Both the position numbers and the translations under genes were made by a program. From an uncultured Pelagibacteraceae bacterium (GTDB taxonomy: Bacteria; Pseudomonadota; Alphaproteobacteria; Pelagibacterales; Pelagibacteraceae), in NCBI GenBank assembly GCA_902599625.1, contig CACKGF010000001.1, positions 1 to 64,000 on the forward strand: 64,000 nt of DNA, in the 5' to 3' direction. Each line of letters opens with the position of its first letter. Within the stretch, counting starts at the first letter, position 1. The notes beneath the pieces were generated by a model, which saw only the letters and a program-made list of their open reading frames with translations, was not told the DNA's origin and did no database searches. Below are positions 40,309 to 50,558 of this stretch, in pieces.

Positions 40309-41636
40309 TGTTTTTATCAAAATCATTTATTCCATTATTAAAAAACTATCCTTCTGAGGCAAAAATTAAATCACACAAACTAATGTTGAGGCTAGGAATG
40401 ATTAAACAATCATCAGCAGGTATTTACTCATGGCTTCCCCTTGGCTTCAAAGTGATGAAAAAAATTGAACAAATAGTCAGGGAGGAGCAAAATAAAATAG
40501 GTGCTCAAGAGATATTGATGCCGACAATACAGTCCTCCGAAATTTGGAAAGAAAGTGGAAGATACGAAGATTATGGAGAGGAGATGCTCAGAATTAAAGA
40601 TAGACAGAACAGAGAAATTTTATATGGTCCTACTAATGAAGAGCTAGTTACAGATATTTTTAGAAACAGTATAAAATCATATAAATCCCTTCCTCAATTA
40701 CTTTATCATATTCAATGGAAATTTAGAGATGAACTAAGACCAAGATTTGGGATAATGAGATGTAGAGAATTTTTTATGAAAGATGCGTATTCGTTTGATC
40801 TTAGTGATGGTGATGCAGAATTTTCATATAATAAATTTTTTCTATCATATTTAAAAACTTTTAAGAGATTAGAATTATCAGCAATACCGATGACAGCTGA
40901 AACGGGACCAATTGGTGGGAGCTTGTCACATGAATTTATTATCTTAGCTGAAACTGGTGAAAGTAAAATTTATACTGACAAAAGAATTTTTGAGGTTAAT
41001 CACGATAATTATAAATTAGAAAAAGAGTCTCTAAAAAAACTTAGACTTGAATATGACCAATTTTACGCTGTCACAGATGAGAAAATTGACAACAAAGAGT
41101 TCAATAACAAGGTTGATAAAAAAAATCAGTTAGAGACCAAAGGTATTGAAGTTGGTCATATTTTTTACTTTGGTGATAAGTATTCAAAACCAATGAATGC
41201 TGCTGTTGATAAAGATGGTAAAAAAATTTTTGTAAAAATGGGTTCTTATGGAATTGGAGTTTCAAGATTGGTTGGTGCCTTAATTGAGGCAAATTTTGAT
41301 GAGAAAAATGAAGTTATGAAATGGCCAGTATCAGTTTCTCCCTTCGAATGTGCAATTATTTGTTTTGCATCTAAAAATGATACTACAAGTATCGAAATGG
41401 GCATTAAAGTAAAAAACTTTTTAGATCAAAATAATATTGAAACAGTTTTAGACGATTCAGACGAAAATTTTTCAGGAAAATTAAAAAAATTTAATTTAAT
41501 TGGAATACCATTTCAAATTCTAATTGGAAAAAATCCTGATAAAAATAAAGTTGAGTTTAAAGAAGTGGGGAACGATAGCAAGATGATAAGCCTTGAAGAA
41601 GCCCTTAATTTCATTAAATCCAAAAAAATAAATTGA
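40308..41636 (+). CDS. proS: Prolyl-tRNA synthetase (short alphaproteobacterial type)
   Basis: KQSSAGIYSWLPLGFKVMKKIE, GPTNEELVT, RPRFGIMRCREFFMKDAYSFD. Confidence 0.96.
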   Translation: MFLSKSFIPLLKNYPSEAKIKSHKLMLRLGMIKQSSAGIYSWLPLGFKVMKKIEQIVREEQNKIGAQEILMPTIQSSEIWKESGRYEDYGEEMLRIKDRQNREILYGPTNEELVTDIFRNSIKSYKSLPQLLYHIQWKFRDELRPRFGIMRCREFFMKDAYSFDLSDGDAEFSYNKFFLSYLKTFKRLELSAIPMTAETGPIGGSLSHEFIILAETGESKIYTDKRIFEVNHDNYKLEKESLKKLRLEYDQFYAVTDEKIDNKEFNNKVDKKNQLETKGIEVGHIFYFGDKYSKPMNAAVDKDGKKIFVKMGSYGIGVSRLVGALIEANFDEKNEVMKWPVSVSPFECAIICFASKNDTTSIEMGIKVKNFLDQNNIETVLDDSDENFSGKLKKFNLIGIPFQILIGKNPDKNKVEFKEVGNDSKMISLEEALNFIKSKKIN

Positions 41637-42862
41637 TTTCAACTTTAGAAAAAAAAATAATTTTTAGATATCTTAAAACTAGAAAAAAAGATGGTTTTTT
41701 AAATATCATTACTTTATTTTCCTTTTTAGGCATAAGTTTAGGTGTGGCAGTTTTAATTATAGTTATGTCTGTAATGAATGGATTTAGATCAGAGTTGATA
41801 AATAAGATTACAAATTTCAATGCGCACGTAATTGTAAAACCTTACGATAAAAAAATAGAACAAATAAAAATAAGTGACGAATTTTTAAAAAATATATCTT
41901 CAAATTTGATATTAAGTAATAATGGAGAGGGAATACTTTTAAATGATGAAATTACTAAAGGTATTTTAGTTAGAGGCTATTCTGAAAATGATTTTCAAAA
42001 ACTAAATATTGTAAATAATAAATATTTTAGGGGCGGTAAAAAGATCTTAGAAGACAATATATCAATAGGAAGCGATTTAAGTTATGACCTAGAATTAAAA
42101 ATTGGTGACCAGATTTCAATAATCTCACCTTCTGGAGAAAATACCCTCATTGGATCCATACCTCGACAAAAAACTTTTAAAATAAGTTCTATATTTGATA
42201 GTAGGTTTGCTGAGTTTAATAGTTCTGTTGTTTTTATTAACCTTAAAGATCTACAAGGTTTATTTAATTTAGAAAAAAAAAACAATTTTTTAGAAGTTTA
42301 TTTAAACAAACCTGACAAAGTTGAGATTTATCGTGAAAAACTAATGTCCATTTTTACTGACGAATATATCTTTACTTGGTCAGATCTAAATAAACCATTA
42401 TTTTCTGCTTTAAAAGTAGAAAGAAATGTTATGTTCATAATATTATCTTTAATAATTATAGTCGCTGCTTTTAACATTATTTCAGGTCTTACTATTTTAG
42501 TAAAAAATAAAACTAGGGAAATTGCTATATTAAAATCAATAGGTGTTTCTAACTTTTCAATTCGAAAAATATTTTTTTTTATAGGATTTTTTATAGGATT
42601 TTTAGCAACAATCATGGGCGTTCTCTTAGGAGTAACTTTCTCTCTTTATATTGAGGAAATAAGAATGCTAATTAGTAATGTCTTTAATATAAGTTTATTT
42701 CCAGAAGAAATATATTTTTTAAGCACTATTCCATATCAAATAGATTTTTGGTCAATATCTTTAATATCAAGTTGTTCAATTATAATGACTTGTTTAGTCT
42801 CAATATACCCTGCAAATAAAGCAGCAAATTTAGATACTATTAAATCCTTAAAATATGAATAA
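41633..42862 (+). CDS. lolC: Lipoprotein-releasing ABC transporter permease (LolC/LolE)
   Basis: IVMSVMNGFRSELI, FNIISGLTILVKNKTREIAILKSIG. TTG start overlapping the proS stop (TTGA). Confidence 0.92.
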   Translation: MISTLEKKIIFRYLKTRKKDGFLNIITLFSFLGISLGVAVLIIVMSVMNGFRSELINKITNFNAHVIVKPYDKKIEQIKISDEFLKNISSNLILSNNGEGILLNDEITKGILVRGYSENDFQKLNIVNNKYFRGGKKILEDNISIGSDLSYDLELKIGDQISIISPSGENTLIGSIPRQKTFKISSIFDSRFAEFNSSVVFINLKDLQGLFNLEKKNNFLEVYLNKPDKVEIYREKLMSIFTDEYIFTWSDLNKPLFSALKVERNVMFIILSLIIIVAAFNIISGLTILVKNKTREIAILKSIGVSNFSIRKIFFFIGFFIGFLATIMGVLLGVTFSLYIEEIRMLISNVFNISLFPEEIYFLSTIPYQIDFWSISLISSCSIIMTCLVSIYPANKAANLDTIKSLKYE

Positions 42863-43538
42863 TATTATAGAATTAAACAATATTTCAAAGATATTTGATA
42901 ATAAAAAAAAAATCACTGTCCTTAAAAATTTAAATTTCAAATTTAAAAAAGGGAAAATTTATTCATTATCTGGACCTTCTGGATCCGGAAAATCAACCTT
43001 ACTAAATTTATTATCATTAATAGATAGGCCATCATCAGGAAATATTAAAATTGATAATCAAAATATAAATCACAACGAAATTGAGATTAACGATAAAATC
43101 AGATCGAATAATATTGGAATTGTTTATCAAGAGAAAAATCTATTGCCTGATTTTACGGCTATCGAAAATGTTTGTATAGCTAGCTTAGCAGCTAATAATA
43201 ATCACAAAATGGCAGAGCAAGAATCATTAAAGATTATTCAAAAAGTTGGCTTAAAAGATAGGACTAATCATTATCCATCAGAATTATCAGGGGGGGAGTT
43301 ACAAAGAGTTGCTATATCAAGAGCAATAGTAAATAAACCCAGAATAATATTAGCTGATGAACCAACAGGCAGTTTAGATCATGAAAACGCAAATCAAATA
43401 TTTAACTTACTCTTTAAACTAAAAAATAAAGATCGTGTAATAATATTTGCAACTCATAATAGATTTTTTGCTAATAAAGCGGACTATAAAATTTCCTTAA
43501 GTAATGGTAAAATCAAGACCATTAATGGAAAAATCTAA
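42855..43538 (+). CDS. lolD: Lipoprotein-releasing ABC transporter ATPase LolD
   Basis: GPSGSGKSTLLNLL, LSGGELQRVAISRAI, ILADEPTGSLD. Confidence 0.93.
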   Translation: MNNIIELNNISKIFDNKKKITVLKNLNFKFKKGKIYSLSGPSGSGKSTLLNLLSLIDRPSSGNIKIDNQNINHNEIEINDKIRSNNIGIVYQEKNLLPDFTAIENVCIASLAANNNHKMAEQESLKIIQKVGLKDRTNHYPSELSGGELQRVAISRAIVNKPRIILADEPTGSLDHENANQIFNLLFKLKNKDRVIIFATHNRFFANKADYKISLSNGKIKTINGKI

Positions 43539-46500
43539 AAAAACATTTAATCACTTAAAAATTCATACACAATATTCTATTTGTGAAGGAGCAATAAAAA
43601 TTGATGAGCTTAGTAAATACTGCAAAGAAAATAAAATTAAAGCGATTGGTATGTCCGATACCTCAAATTTGTGTGGATCTCTAGAATTCTCAGAACAAAT
43701 TTCTAAATCTAAAACTCAACCCATAATAGGATCACAGATAAAGTTTAAATTAAATGATATTATTGGATCGTTGCCTATTATAGCAAAAAATAGTGATGGT
43801 TATAAAGAACTGATAAACTTGTCGTCTAGATCTTTTCTTGAAAATTCAAATATAGATGAACCACATTGTAAAATTGAATTATTATTAAATTGCTCAAAAA
43901 ATCTAATAATTCTATCAGGAGGTATAAATAATTTATCAGGGACTCTTTTTCAAAAAGGAAGGCTTGATGAGTTAGAAAGACTCTATTTTTCTTTAAATAA
44001 AAATTCAGGTGATAACTTCTATATTGAAATTCAAAGACATGGTGATTTGCATGAAAAAAATTTCGAAAATTTCAATTTATCTATTTCGAATAAAATTAAC
44101 ATTCCAATAATAGCAACTAACGAGGTTTATTATCTATATAAGGATATGAGTGAAGCACACGATGCGTTACTTTGCATTGGTTCAAAAAATTACATTAACG
44201 ATAAACAAAGACTTAAATTAACAGACAACCACTATCTTAAAAATGACAATGAAATGAAAAAAATATTTCACGATCTTCCTGAAGCTTTGGAGAACAATTA
44301 TAATTTACCACTAAGGTGTTCTTTTAGACCTGAATATTCTAAACCATTATTGCCTGATATTAACTCAAATAGCGACATATCATCTAATGATCAATTAAAA
44401 AAAGATGCAAATGAAGGACTAATTAAAAAGTTTAAAGAAAGATTTGAGGGTGAAAATTTTGAAGGTGAAAAATTTTTTAAATATAAGAAAAGATTAGATC
44501 ATGAAATTAACATCATATGTGAGATGAATTACTCAAGTTATTTTTTAATTGTGTCTGATTATATTATATGGGCAAAAAAGAATAATATTCCAGTCGGACC
44601 AGGTAGAGGATCTGGGGCTGGTTCATTAGTAGCATGGTGTCTGCAAATTACTGACGTTGATCCTATACATTTTAATTTAATTTTTGAAAGATTTTTAAAT
44701 CCAGATCGTATTTCTATGCCTGATTTCGATATTGATTTTTGTGAAGAAAAACGCGATTTAGTTTTTGAGTATCTTGACAAAAAATACAAAGACTCAGTGG
44801 CTCATATTATTACATTTGGAAAATTAAAGGCTAGAATGGTAATAAGAGACGTTGGTAGAGTAATGGGTCTTCCATATGGTTTTGTCGATAGTATATGCAA
44901 AATGATTCCTTTTGATCCCTCAAGACCAATGAGTTTAACCGAATGTATAAACTCAGAGCCAAGATTACAAAAAATTATAAACGAGGATAAAAGGGTCGAT
45001 AAGCTTATAAAACTCTCTCTTAAGCTTGAGGGTTTAAATAGAAATTTTGCTACACATGCAGCTGGAGTAGTAATCGCTGACAAAAAATTAATTGACTCAG
45101 TTCCATTATATAAAGATACATCATCAAATTTACTTTTACCTTCTACTCAGTTTGATATGTATTCAGCTGAAAATTCTGGTCTTATTAAATTTGATTTTCT
45201 TGGTTTAAAAACTCTGACTGTAATAAACAACACTATAAAACTTCTGAACAAAAAAAAAATTGATTTTAACATTGAAAAAATTAATTATGAGGACCAAACA
45301 GTTTTTAATTTACTATCCTCAGGTAAAACTGTTGGTCTATTTCAGCTTGAAAGTGCTGGTATGAGAGAAGCTCTTATTCAGATGAAACCAAACAGATTAG
45401 AAGATATTATAGCTTTAGTTGCTCTATATAGACCTGGTCCAATGAGTAATATTCCGATTTATAATGATTGTAAACATGGTAATAGAGAACCAGATTATTT
45501 GCATCCTAAATTGGAAAATATTTTAAAGTCAACTTACGGTGTGATTATTTACCAAGAGCAAGTAATGCAGATTGCTCAGACACTATCGGGCTTTACAGCA
45601 GGTGAAGCAGATATCCTTAGACGTGCAATGGGAAAAAAGAAAAGGGCTGAGTTAGAAAAACAGAAGGCAAGATTTATTGATGGTGCTTATCAAAATGGTA
45701 TTCCAAAAGACGTTGCAGCAAGTATCTTTTTGAAGATAGAACCATTTGCAGAATATGGTTTTAATAAAAGTCATGCCGCAGCGTATGCTATCATTGCCTA
45801 TCAAACAGCGTATTTAAAAACGCATTTTACTAATGAATTTTTTTCCGCATCCATGTCTATGGAAATGTCCAATCAAAAAAAACTAGGGGAGTTCTATGAG
45901 GAACTTAAAAGACTTAATATAAATATAATATCGCCTGATATAAATTTATGTAATGCAGATTTTTATTCTGATTCCAAAAATTTTTATTATGCATTAGGAG
46001 CATTAAAAAATGTTGGATATGAAGCAATCTCAAATATAATCAAGGAAAGAGACAAAAATGGTAAATTTAAATCTTTAAATGATTTTATAAATAGGGTAAA
46101 TCCTAAAGATATAAATAAACTTCAAATGGAAGCTCTTACAAAAGCTGGCGCGTTTGATAGTATTTTCAAAGAGAGAAAATCAATCTTCGAATCAATACCT
46201 AATTTAATATCAAAATCAAAGAATATTTTTGATAATAAGTCCTTAAATCAAATCGACCTATTTGGTAATAAAGAAGTCTTTAACGATCTAAATTTTATAA
46301 ACAATATTGGTGAGTGGGATTTTCAAGAAAAGATGGGAAAAGAATTTGAAACAATTGGTTTTTTTATTTCAGACCACCCACTGAACCAATATCAGGATAT
46401 ATTTAAAGAATTTAATATACTTTCATATAAAAGTGTTAATGAAGATAAAGATATTAGTGAGGGATCCGTAGCAGCCACAATATTAAAAAAACAAGAGAAG

Positions 46501-46932
46501 AAAACTCAAAAAGGAACCTCGTATGCTATAGTCAAATTTTCCGATCAATCTAGTATATTTGAATTATTTATTTTTTCTGACACCCTTGAGCTTAATAGAA
46601 GTAAAATTAAGGAAGGAAATTCGGTAATTTTAACTATACAAAAAATTTCTAAACAAAATGAACCTCAATCCACAAGGTTGAATGTTAAAAAAATAATTTC
46701 TTTAGATGACCTTATCAATAAACCAATTAACTCAATAATTTTTAAAGTAAAAAATCTTGATGATGTTGGTATATTATCAAAAATGCTTAAAAAGGGTGGA
46801 GATGTTGAAGTAAATATTAATGTTATATCAAACGACAAAGCCTTTAAAGTTAAGCTTAAAGATAAGCGTTTTATTGATAGAAAAACTGTAAATCTTATTA
46901 AGAATCAGGGTATTTTAGCTTCAATTCAATGA
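43525..46932 (+). CDS. dnaE: DNA polymerase III subunit alpha
   Basis: HLKIHTQYSICEGA PHP domain; GRGSGAGSLVAW, PDFDIDFCEEKRD. Start moved to 43525. Confidence 0.97.
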   Translation: MEKSKKTFNHLKIHTQYSICEGAIKIDELSKYCKENKIKAIGMSDTSNLCGSLEFSEQISKSKTQPIIGSQIKFKLNDIIGSLPIIAKNSDGYKELINLSSRSFLENSNIDEPHCKIELLLNCSKNLIILSGGINNLSGTLFQKGRLDELERLYFSLNKNSGDNFYIEIQRHGDLHEKNFENFNLSISNKINIPIIATNEVYYLYKDMSEAHDALLCIGSKNYINDKQRLKLTDNHYLKNDNEMKKIFHDLPEALENNYNLPLRCSFRPEYSKPLLPDINSNSDISSNDQLKKDANEGLIKKFKERFEGENFEGEKFFKYKKRLDHEINIICEMNYSSYFLIVSDYIIWAKKNNIPVGPGRGSGAGSLVAWCLQITDVDPIHFNLIFERFLNPDRISMPDFDIDFCEEKRDLVFEYLDKKYKDSVAHIITFGKLKARMVIRDVGRVMGLPYGFVDSICKMIPFDPSRPMSLTECINSEPRLQKIINEDKRVDKLIKLSLKLEGLNRNFATHAAGVVIADKKLIDSVPLYKDTSSNLLLPSTQFDMYSAENSGLIKFDFLGLKTLTVINNTIKLLNKKKIDFNIEKINYEDQTVFNLLSSGKTVGLFQLESAGMREALIQMKPNRLEDIIALVALYRPGPMSNIPIYNDCKHGNREPDYLHPKLENILKSTYGVIIYQEQVMQIAQTLSGFTAGEADILRRAMGKKKRAELEKQKARFIDGAYQNGIPKDVAASIFLKIEPFAEYGFNKSHAAAYAIIAYQTAYLKTHFTNEFFSASMSMEMSNQKKLGEFYEELKRLNINIISPDINLCNADFYSDSKNFYYALGALKNVGYEAISNIIKERDKNGKFKSLNDFINRVNPKDINKLQMEALTKAGAFDSIFKERKSIFESIPNLISKSKNIFDNKSLNQIDLFGNKEVFNDLNFINNIGEWDFQEKMGKEFETIGFFISDHPLNQYQDIFKEFNILSYKSVNEDKDISEGSVAATILKKQEKKTQKGTSYAIVKFSDQSSIFELFIFSDTLELNRSKIKEGNSVILTIQKISKQNEPQSTRLNVKKIISLDDLINKPINSIIFKVKNLDDVGILSKMLKKGGDVEVNINVISNDKAFKVKLKDKRFIDRKTVNLIKNQGILASIQ

Positions 46933-46984
46933 TTTAATTCTTGCCTTTGCTTGAATAAATTTATAAAACCTTTAAAAAAACGCA

Positions 46985-47053
46985 CAAAGCTTTCGGTTAA
47001 TAACCTCCGGTCCTTAAATGGAAATAGCTTTGGTGGTACAACCGGGAAAAATT
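46985..47053 (+). promoter_or_regulatory. Structured rpsB mRNA leader, H-type pseudoknot candidate
   Basis: CAAAGCT(46985-46991)/AGCTTTG(47026-47032) and CCGGT(47007-47011)/ACCGG(47041-47045) in interleaved order; GGTT-AAT-AACC hairpin at 46995-47005. Confidence 0.5.
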
Positions 47054-47824
47054 ATGAAGATACCTAACTTATCTATACAACAACTCTTAGAAGCAGGAGT
47101 ACATCTTGGTCATAAAACACTTAGATGGAATCCTAAAATGAAGAAATATATTTTTGGAAAAAGGGACTCAGTTCATATAATTGATCTTACTCAAACTCTT
47201 GAACTTACTAATAAAGCTTTAGAAAAAATTTATGAAACCATCTCAAATAACGGAAAAATTTTATTTATATCAACAAAAAAACAAGCATCAGAGGCAATTG
47301 CAGACTTAGCTAAATCAACTGATCAATATTTCGTAAATTATAGATGGTTAGGAGGTATGTTAACTAATTGGGGAACTATATCTAACTCTATTAAAAAACT
47401 TCAAAAAATTAATATTGATCTTAAATCAGAAAATAGAGGATTTACAAAAAAAGAGCTTCTTAAAATGAGCATCTTAAGAGACAAACTTCAAAGATCTTTG
47501 GGAGGTATATCTGATATGAAAAAGGTTCCTGATTTAGTTTTTATAATTGACACAAATTATGAATCTTTAGCCATTAAAGAGTCAATAAAACTGAATATTC
47601 CTATAATAGCTATCCTTGATACAAACTCAGATCCAGAAGGTATCGACTATCCGATTCCAGGAAATGATGATGCTAGAAGATCGATCGATCTTTATTGTTC
47701 TCTTGTAAAAGAAACTATTATTAATGCTAAGAAGAATATTCCCAATGACATTAAAAAAAATGGGGAGCAAAAAGAAATAATATCAAAAACTTCCACTTCC
47801 TCATTAAAAAAAAAGATTAATTAA
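47054..47824 (+). CDS. rpsB: 30S ribosomal protein S2
   Basis: LLEAGVHLGHKTLRWNPKMKKYIFG, NYRWLGGMLTNW. Start at 47054, not track 47018. Confidence 0.96.
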   Translation: MKIPNLSIQQLLEAGVHLGHKTLRWNPKMKKYIFGKRDSVHIIDLTQTLELTNKALEKIYETISNNGKILFISTKKQASEAIADLAKSTDQYFVNYRWLGGMLTNWGTISNSIKKLQKINIDLKSENRGFTKKELLKMSILRDKLQRSLGGISDMKKVPDLVFIIDTNYESLAIKESIKLNIPIIAILDTNSDPEGIDYPIPGNDDARRSIDLYCSLVKETIINAKKNIPNDIKKNGEQKEIISKTSTSSLKKKIN

Positions 47825-47828
47825 TTAA

Positions 47829-48680
47829 ATGAGCGACCTTGAAAGTGTAAAAAAGTTAAGAAGTACAACAGGCGCTGGTTTTAAGGATTGTAACAGTGCT
47901 TTAAAAGAGGCATCAGGAAATTTAGATAAAGCTATTGAAATTTTACGAATTAAAGGAGTTTCAAAAGCCTCAAAAAAAATGTCTAGAGAGGCCAACGAGG
48001 GTCTTATATCTATTTTTGGTGATGAAAAAAAAACTTCTATAATTGAAATTAATTGTGAGACAGATTTTGTTGCTAAAAATGATGACTTTCTAAATTTCTC
48101 TAAAGAAATTGGTGAGATTAATAATTATGTAAACTCTGATCTTGATAAACTTAAAAACAGTAAAATGAAAAATGGTTCAACTGTTGCACAAAATTTAATA
48201 GATCTTATATCTAAAATTGGTGAAAAAATTACAATAGGTAGGTCAAAAACTTTAGTAAACTCAAATTCAAAAATTTTTACTTATAATCACTCAATAGTTA
48301 AAAATAATTTATCTAAACTTGGTGTTGTTGTAAGTTTAGATTTTGATAACAACTCAAAAGATATCGAACAGTTTGGCAAGCAAATTTCAATGCATATCGC
48401 TGCTTCAAATCCGATGGTAATCGATAAAAAAGATATTCAGGACGATATTATTGAAAGAGAAAAAAATATAATTCAAGAAGAACTAAAAAATCTCGGAAAA
48501 CCCCAAGAGATAGCTAATAAAATAAGCCAAGGCAAAATAAATAAATTTAAGGAAGATAACAGCTTACTTACACAAGACTGGGTGATGGATCCTAAATTAA
48601 AAGTCAATGAAGTTTTAAATAAAATAGATTCAAAGGGTTTAAAAATTAAAGATTTTATTAGAATTAAAATTGGCGAATAA
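47829..48680 (+). CDS. tsf: Elongation factor Ts
   Basis: [37 protein letters not shown]. Confidence 0.96.
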   Translation: MSDLESVKKLRSTTGAGFKDCNSALKEASGNLDKAIEILRIKGVSKASKKMSREANEGLISIFGDEKKTSIIEINCETDFVAKNDDFLNFSKEIGEINNYVNSDLDKLKNSKMKNGSTVAQNLIDLISKIGEKITIGRSKTLVNSNSKIFTYNHSIVKNNLSKLGVVVSLDFDNNSKDIEQFGKQISMHIAASNPMVIDKKDIQDDIIEREKNIIQEELKNLGKPQEIANKISQGKINKFKEDNSLLTQDWVMDPKLKVNEVLNKIDSKGLKIKDFIRIKIGE

Positions 48681-49231
48681 TGTTCGAGGAAAAAACATAT
48701 AATCAAAAGATGACAAAAACATTTGATGTTTTTGTTAAAGAATTATCATCTTTAAGAACAGGTCGTGCAAATGCAAGTATGCTTGATTTAATTAAAGTAG
48801 ATGTTTACGGACAAAAAATGCCAATTAATCAATTGGCGACAATCACAACCCCGGAGCCAAGAGTGATAAACATTCAAGTATGGGACTCAAATAATGTACC
48901 ATTGTTAGACTCAGCGATTAAAAAGTCAGATTTAGGTTTAAATCCACAAATAGATGGACAACTTGTAAGATTACCAATTCCGGACTTAAGCGAAGAAAGA
49001 AGAATTGAAATAAAAAAAGTTATCAAAACAATGGGTGAAAAATGCAAAGTTTCTGTGAGAAACATTAGGCGTGAAGCTAACGATGAACTTAAGAAAAAAC
49101 TTAAGTCTAAGGATATTAGCGAAGATGATGAAAAAAAATTTGAAAAAATTATTCAGACATACACAGACAATTTTGTTAATAAAGTTGATGAAAAAGTTGC
49201 GATTAAAGAAAAAGAAATAATGACTATATGA
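48680..49231 (+). CDS. frr: Ribosome recycling factor
   Basis: LRTGRANASMLD, LVRLPIPDLSEERRIE, VRNIRREAND. Confidence 0.97.
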   Translation: MFEEKTYNQKMTKTFDVFVKELSSLRTGRANASMLDLIKVDVYGQKMPINQLATITTPEPRVINIQVWDSNNVPLLDSAIKKSDLGLNPQIDGQLVRLPIPDLSEERRIEIKKVIKTMGEKCKVSVRNIRREANDELKKKLKSKDISEDDEKKFEKIIQTYTDNFVNKVDEKVAIKEKEIMTI

Positions 49232-49899
49232 ACCCTTTAAAACATATGGCCATAATAATGGATGGTAATGGCCGCTGGGGGTTACAACATAAAAACTCTA
49301 GAAATTTAGGGCACAAAGAGGGTTTGAAAACCGTTGAGATGGTCATGAAATATTGTATAAAAAAAAAGATTAAATTTCTTACTTTGTATGCATTTTCAAC
49401 TGAGAATTGGAAAAGACCACTAAAAGAACGGAACTATCTTTTCAATCTTTTAGAAATTTATTTAAAAGAAAAATTAGAAAAGATAAACAATGAAAAAATT
49501 AGAATTAAAATTTTAGGTGAAAAGAACTTTTCAAAAAATCTTAATAATTTATTAGATTTCGCAGAAAAAAAGACTAAGAAAAATACAAAACTTCAAATTA
49601 ATTTAGCCTTAAATTATGGATCTAAAAAGGAAATAGTATATGCTTTTAACAAATTGAAGAAAAAAAAAAGAATTAACGAAAATGATATAAAAAATAATTT
49701 ATTTACAAAAAACATGCCTGACCCTGAAATACTAATACGTACAGGAAATACTCAAAGACTAAGTAACTTTCTTTTATGGCAAGCCGCATATACAGAAATA
49801 TTTTTTGAAAAAAAACTATGGCCGGATTTTAAAAATATAGATTTAAATAGAATTATTAAAAAATTTAGCAGTATTAAAAGAAATTTTGGTAAAATCTAA
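49228..49899 (+). CDS. uppS: Undecaprenyl diphosphate synthase
   Basis: HMAIIMDGNGRWG, LYAFSTENWKRP, DPEILIRTGNTQRLSNFLLWQAAY. Confidence 0.96.
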   Translation: MNPLKHMAIIMDGNGRWGLQHKNSRNLGHKEGLKTVEMVMKYCIKKKIKFLTLYAFSTENWKRPLKERNYLFNLLEIYLKEKLEKINNEKIRIKILGEKNFSKNLNNLLDFAEKKTKKNTKLQINLALNYGSKKEIVYAFNKLKKKKRINENDIKNNLFTKNMPDPEILIRTGNTQRLSNFLLWQAAYTEIFFEKKLWPDFKNIDLNRIIKKFSSIKRNFGKI

Positions 49900-50555
49900 T
49901 GAAGTCAGAATTATTTAAAAGAATTATTTCGTCACTTATTTTAATTTTTTTAGTTTTTTTTAGTGCTTTAATTAATGATTATATTTTTTTAAGTATACTA
50001 TTCATTGTTATCATTTTCAGTTGGATCGAATGGATAAGAATGATTGAAAGAATAAATTTTAAAAAAACTCAACACTTTTTTCATATTCTATTTTTTTTGA
50101 TATATCTTTTTATCGCATTTATTATTTGTTTTAATATTTTTGTTATAGATAAATATTTCTTTTTAATAATCCTTATGATTTGTGTCTTTTCTGATATTGG
50201 TGGCTACGTGTTTGGCAAGACATTCGGTGGAAAAAAACTAACCAAGATTAGTCCTAAAAAAACTATATCTGGATCAATTGGATCATTTATTTTATCCTAT
50301 TTCATTTTTTTTTTAATATATAATTATTTCAATGATCTTTTATTTGTGAAATTAGATTTTAAGACTTTATTACTTATTCCTTTTATTATTTCTTTAATTT
50401 GTCAACTTGGTGATTTGTCGATATCTTTTTATAAAAGAAAAGCTAAAATTAAAAACACTGGAAATTTAATTCCTGGCCATGGAGGATTATTAGATAGAAT
50501 TGATGGATTAATATTCGCATTACCATTAGGTTTTATTATAATATCGCTTTTATAA
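49899..50555 (+). CDS. cdsA: Phosphatidate cytidylyltransferase
   Basis: GKTFGGKKLTKISPKKTISG, NLIPGHGGLLDRIDGL. Confidence 0.93.
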   Translation: MKSELFKRIISSLILIFLVFFSALINDYIFLSILFIVIIFSWIEWIRMIERINFKKTQHFFHILFFLIYLFIAFIICFNIFVIDKYFFLIILMICVFSDIGGYVFGKTFGGKKLTKISPKKTISGSIGSFILSYFIFFLIYNYFNDLLFVKLDFKTLLLIPFIISLICQLGDLSISFYKRKAKIKNTGNLIPGHGGLLDRIDGLIFALPLGFIIISLL

Positions 50556-50558
50556 ATA

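Noticed and set aside
42575-42603. Tandem TTTTTTATAGGA repeat in lolC
   Set aside because: Only two copies, explained by the hydrophobic FFIGFFIGF transmembrane coding sequence.
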